From Actinokineospora terrae (GTDB taxonomy: Bacteria; Actinomycetota; Actinomycetes; Mycobacteriales; Pseudonocardiaceae), in assembly GCF_900111175.1 (NCBI RefSeq), contig NZ_FOGI01000003.1, positions 67,177 to 131,176 of the forward strand: 64,000 nucleotides of DNA, in the 5' to 3' direction. Numbering within the stretch: position 1 is the stretch's first letter; every line of letters begins with the position of its first letter. Below are positions 63,582 through 64,000 of the stretch, in pieces. The notes under the pieces were generated by a model. That model worked only from the letters and a program-made list of their open reading frames with translations. It was not told where the DNA came from and searched no databases. Position numbers and translations under genes: made by a program.

Positions 63582-64000
63582 TCAGCTGGCCCAGGGGAGG
63601 CGGGTGCCGGGAGGGGCGCTCTCCATCCAGGAGAGGAAGCCGGTCAGGGCGTCTGGGCCCATGGCCACCTCTATGGGGGCTCCACCGTCTGGGGGGTCGA
63701 AGCGGAGGACTTGGGAGCCGTGGGGGAGGTTGGGGGTCTCGCCGTGGTCTGGTTCTCGGCGGGAGGCTATTTCGAGGCCGTCGCGGTGCAGGACGCGGTC
63801 GGGGCCGGTGCGGAGGCTGATGGCGCGGAACCAGGCGAACTGGTCGCCGTGGTAGCGGCCCACGCCCCAGGCCCAGCCCTTGCCGGACTCGTCGAGGCGG
63901 GTGCGGACGGCGACGTGGATGCCGCCGGAGCGCAGCAGGCGGACCCGGCGGGCGACCAACAGCAGCAGCACCACCAGGACAGCGGCCAAGAGGGCGACAA
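63582..64000 (-). CDS. DUF2550 membrane protein, 5' end outside window
   Basis: The visible 139 residues begin inside a membrane helix (AAVLVVLLLLVARRVRLL) and continue with the DUF2550 soluble domain (GGIHVAVRTRL, GWAWGVGRYHGDQFAWFR). Mycobacterial Rv1312 in the same neighbourhood is of this family. The function is unknown. The start codon lies beyond base 64000. Confidence 0.88.
   Translation of the reverse strand, partial: VALLAAVLVVLLLLVARRVRLLRSGGIHVAVRTRLDESGKGWAWGVGRYHGDQFAWFRAISLRTGPDRVLHRDGLEIASRREPDHGETPNLPHGSQVLRFDPPDGGAPIEVAMGPDALTGFLSWMESAPPGTRLPWAS

Overview
The window comes from a high-GC actinomycete. The best fit is the Pseudonocardiaceae or a close relative. This rests on the GC-rich third codon positions, frequent GTG starts, the actinobacterial cytochrome bc1-aa3 genes, NucS mismatch endonuclease, a PimB-type mannosyltransferase, XRE(DUF5753)/DUF397 pairs and a MurA with Asp in place of the fosfomycin-binding Cys. 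No tRNA, rRNA, CRISPR array, transposase or phage gene was seen.

Layout. 0-1.8 kb: the 3' part of a HEAT-repeat/nucleosidase fusion. 1.8-33 kb: a core block whose gene content and order resemble, from memory, M. tuberculosis Rv2188c-Rv2206. It holds pimB, NlpC/P60 hydrolases, an exonuclease/GIY-YIG fusion, trpD, ctaE, qcrC-qcrA-qcrB, ctaF, ctaC, asnB, DUF3043, glycerate kinase, erpA and a PfkB kinase. An XRE-DUF397-NACHT operon (24.6-28.7 kb) is inserted between asnB and the DUF3043 gene. 33-45 kb: a divergent XRE/methionine aminopeptidase pair with a palindromic operator, a double-module 3-hydroxyacyl-CoA dehydrogenase, a 0.67-kb repeat-rich intergenic region, a PTS-type dihydroxyacetone kinase operon (dhaK-dhaL-dhaM), a DUF3558 lipoprotein, a sodium:solute symporter and an MFS exporter. 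45-51 kb: nucS, a Nudix hydrolase and a 1,234-residue protein joining a helix-turn-helix, an HSP90-like ATPase and a run of C-terminal winged-helix-like repeats. 51-64 kb: a chitinase behind a DasR-like operator, a two-component system, a YiiX-type hydrolase, a GlxA-type regulator divergent from an isochorismatase-like hydrolase, an ethylmalonyl-CoA mutase, gamma-glutamyltransferase, murA, a cobalamin adenosyltransferase and a truncated DUF2550 gene.

How the genes work together. The qcr and cta genes encode most of the respiratory bc1-aa3 supercomplex; subunit I (ctaD) is outside the window. The cell-envelope genes (pimB, two peptidoglycan hydrolases, murA) are housekeeping. The cobalamin adenosyltransferase could supply the coenzyme of the B12-dependent mutase a few kb away.

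Three loci look like biological-conflict (defence or self-versus-nonself) machinery rather than housekeeping: the HEAT-nucleosidase at the left edge, the tightly coupled XRE-DUF397-NACHT operon, and the HTH-HSP90-winged-helix giant. The last two are the best candidates for an undescribed system. Their functions are inferred from domain architecture only.
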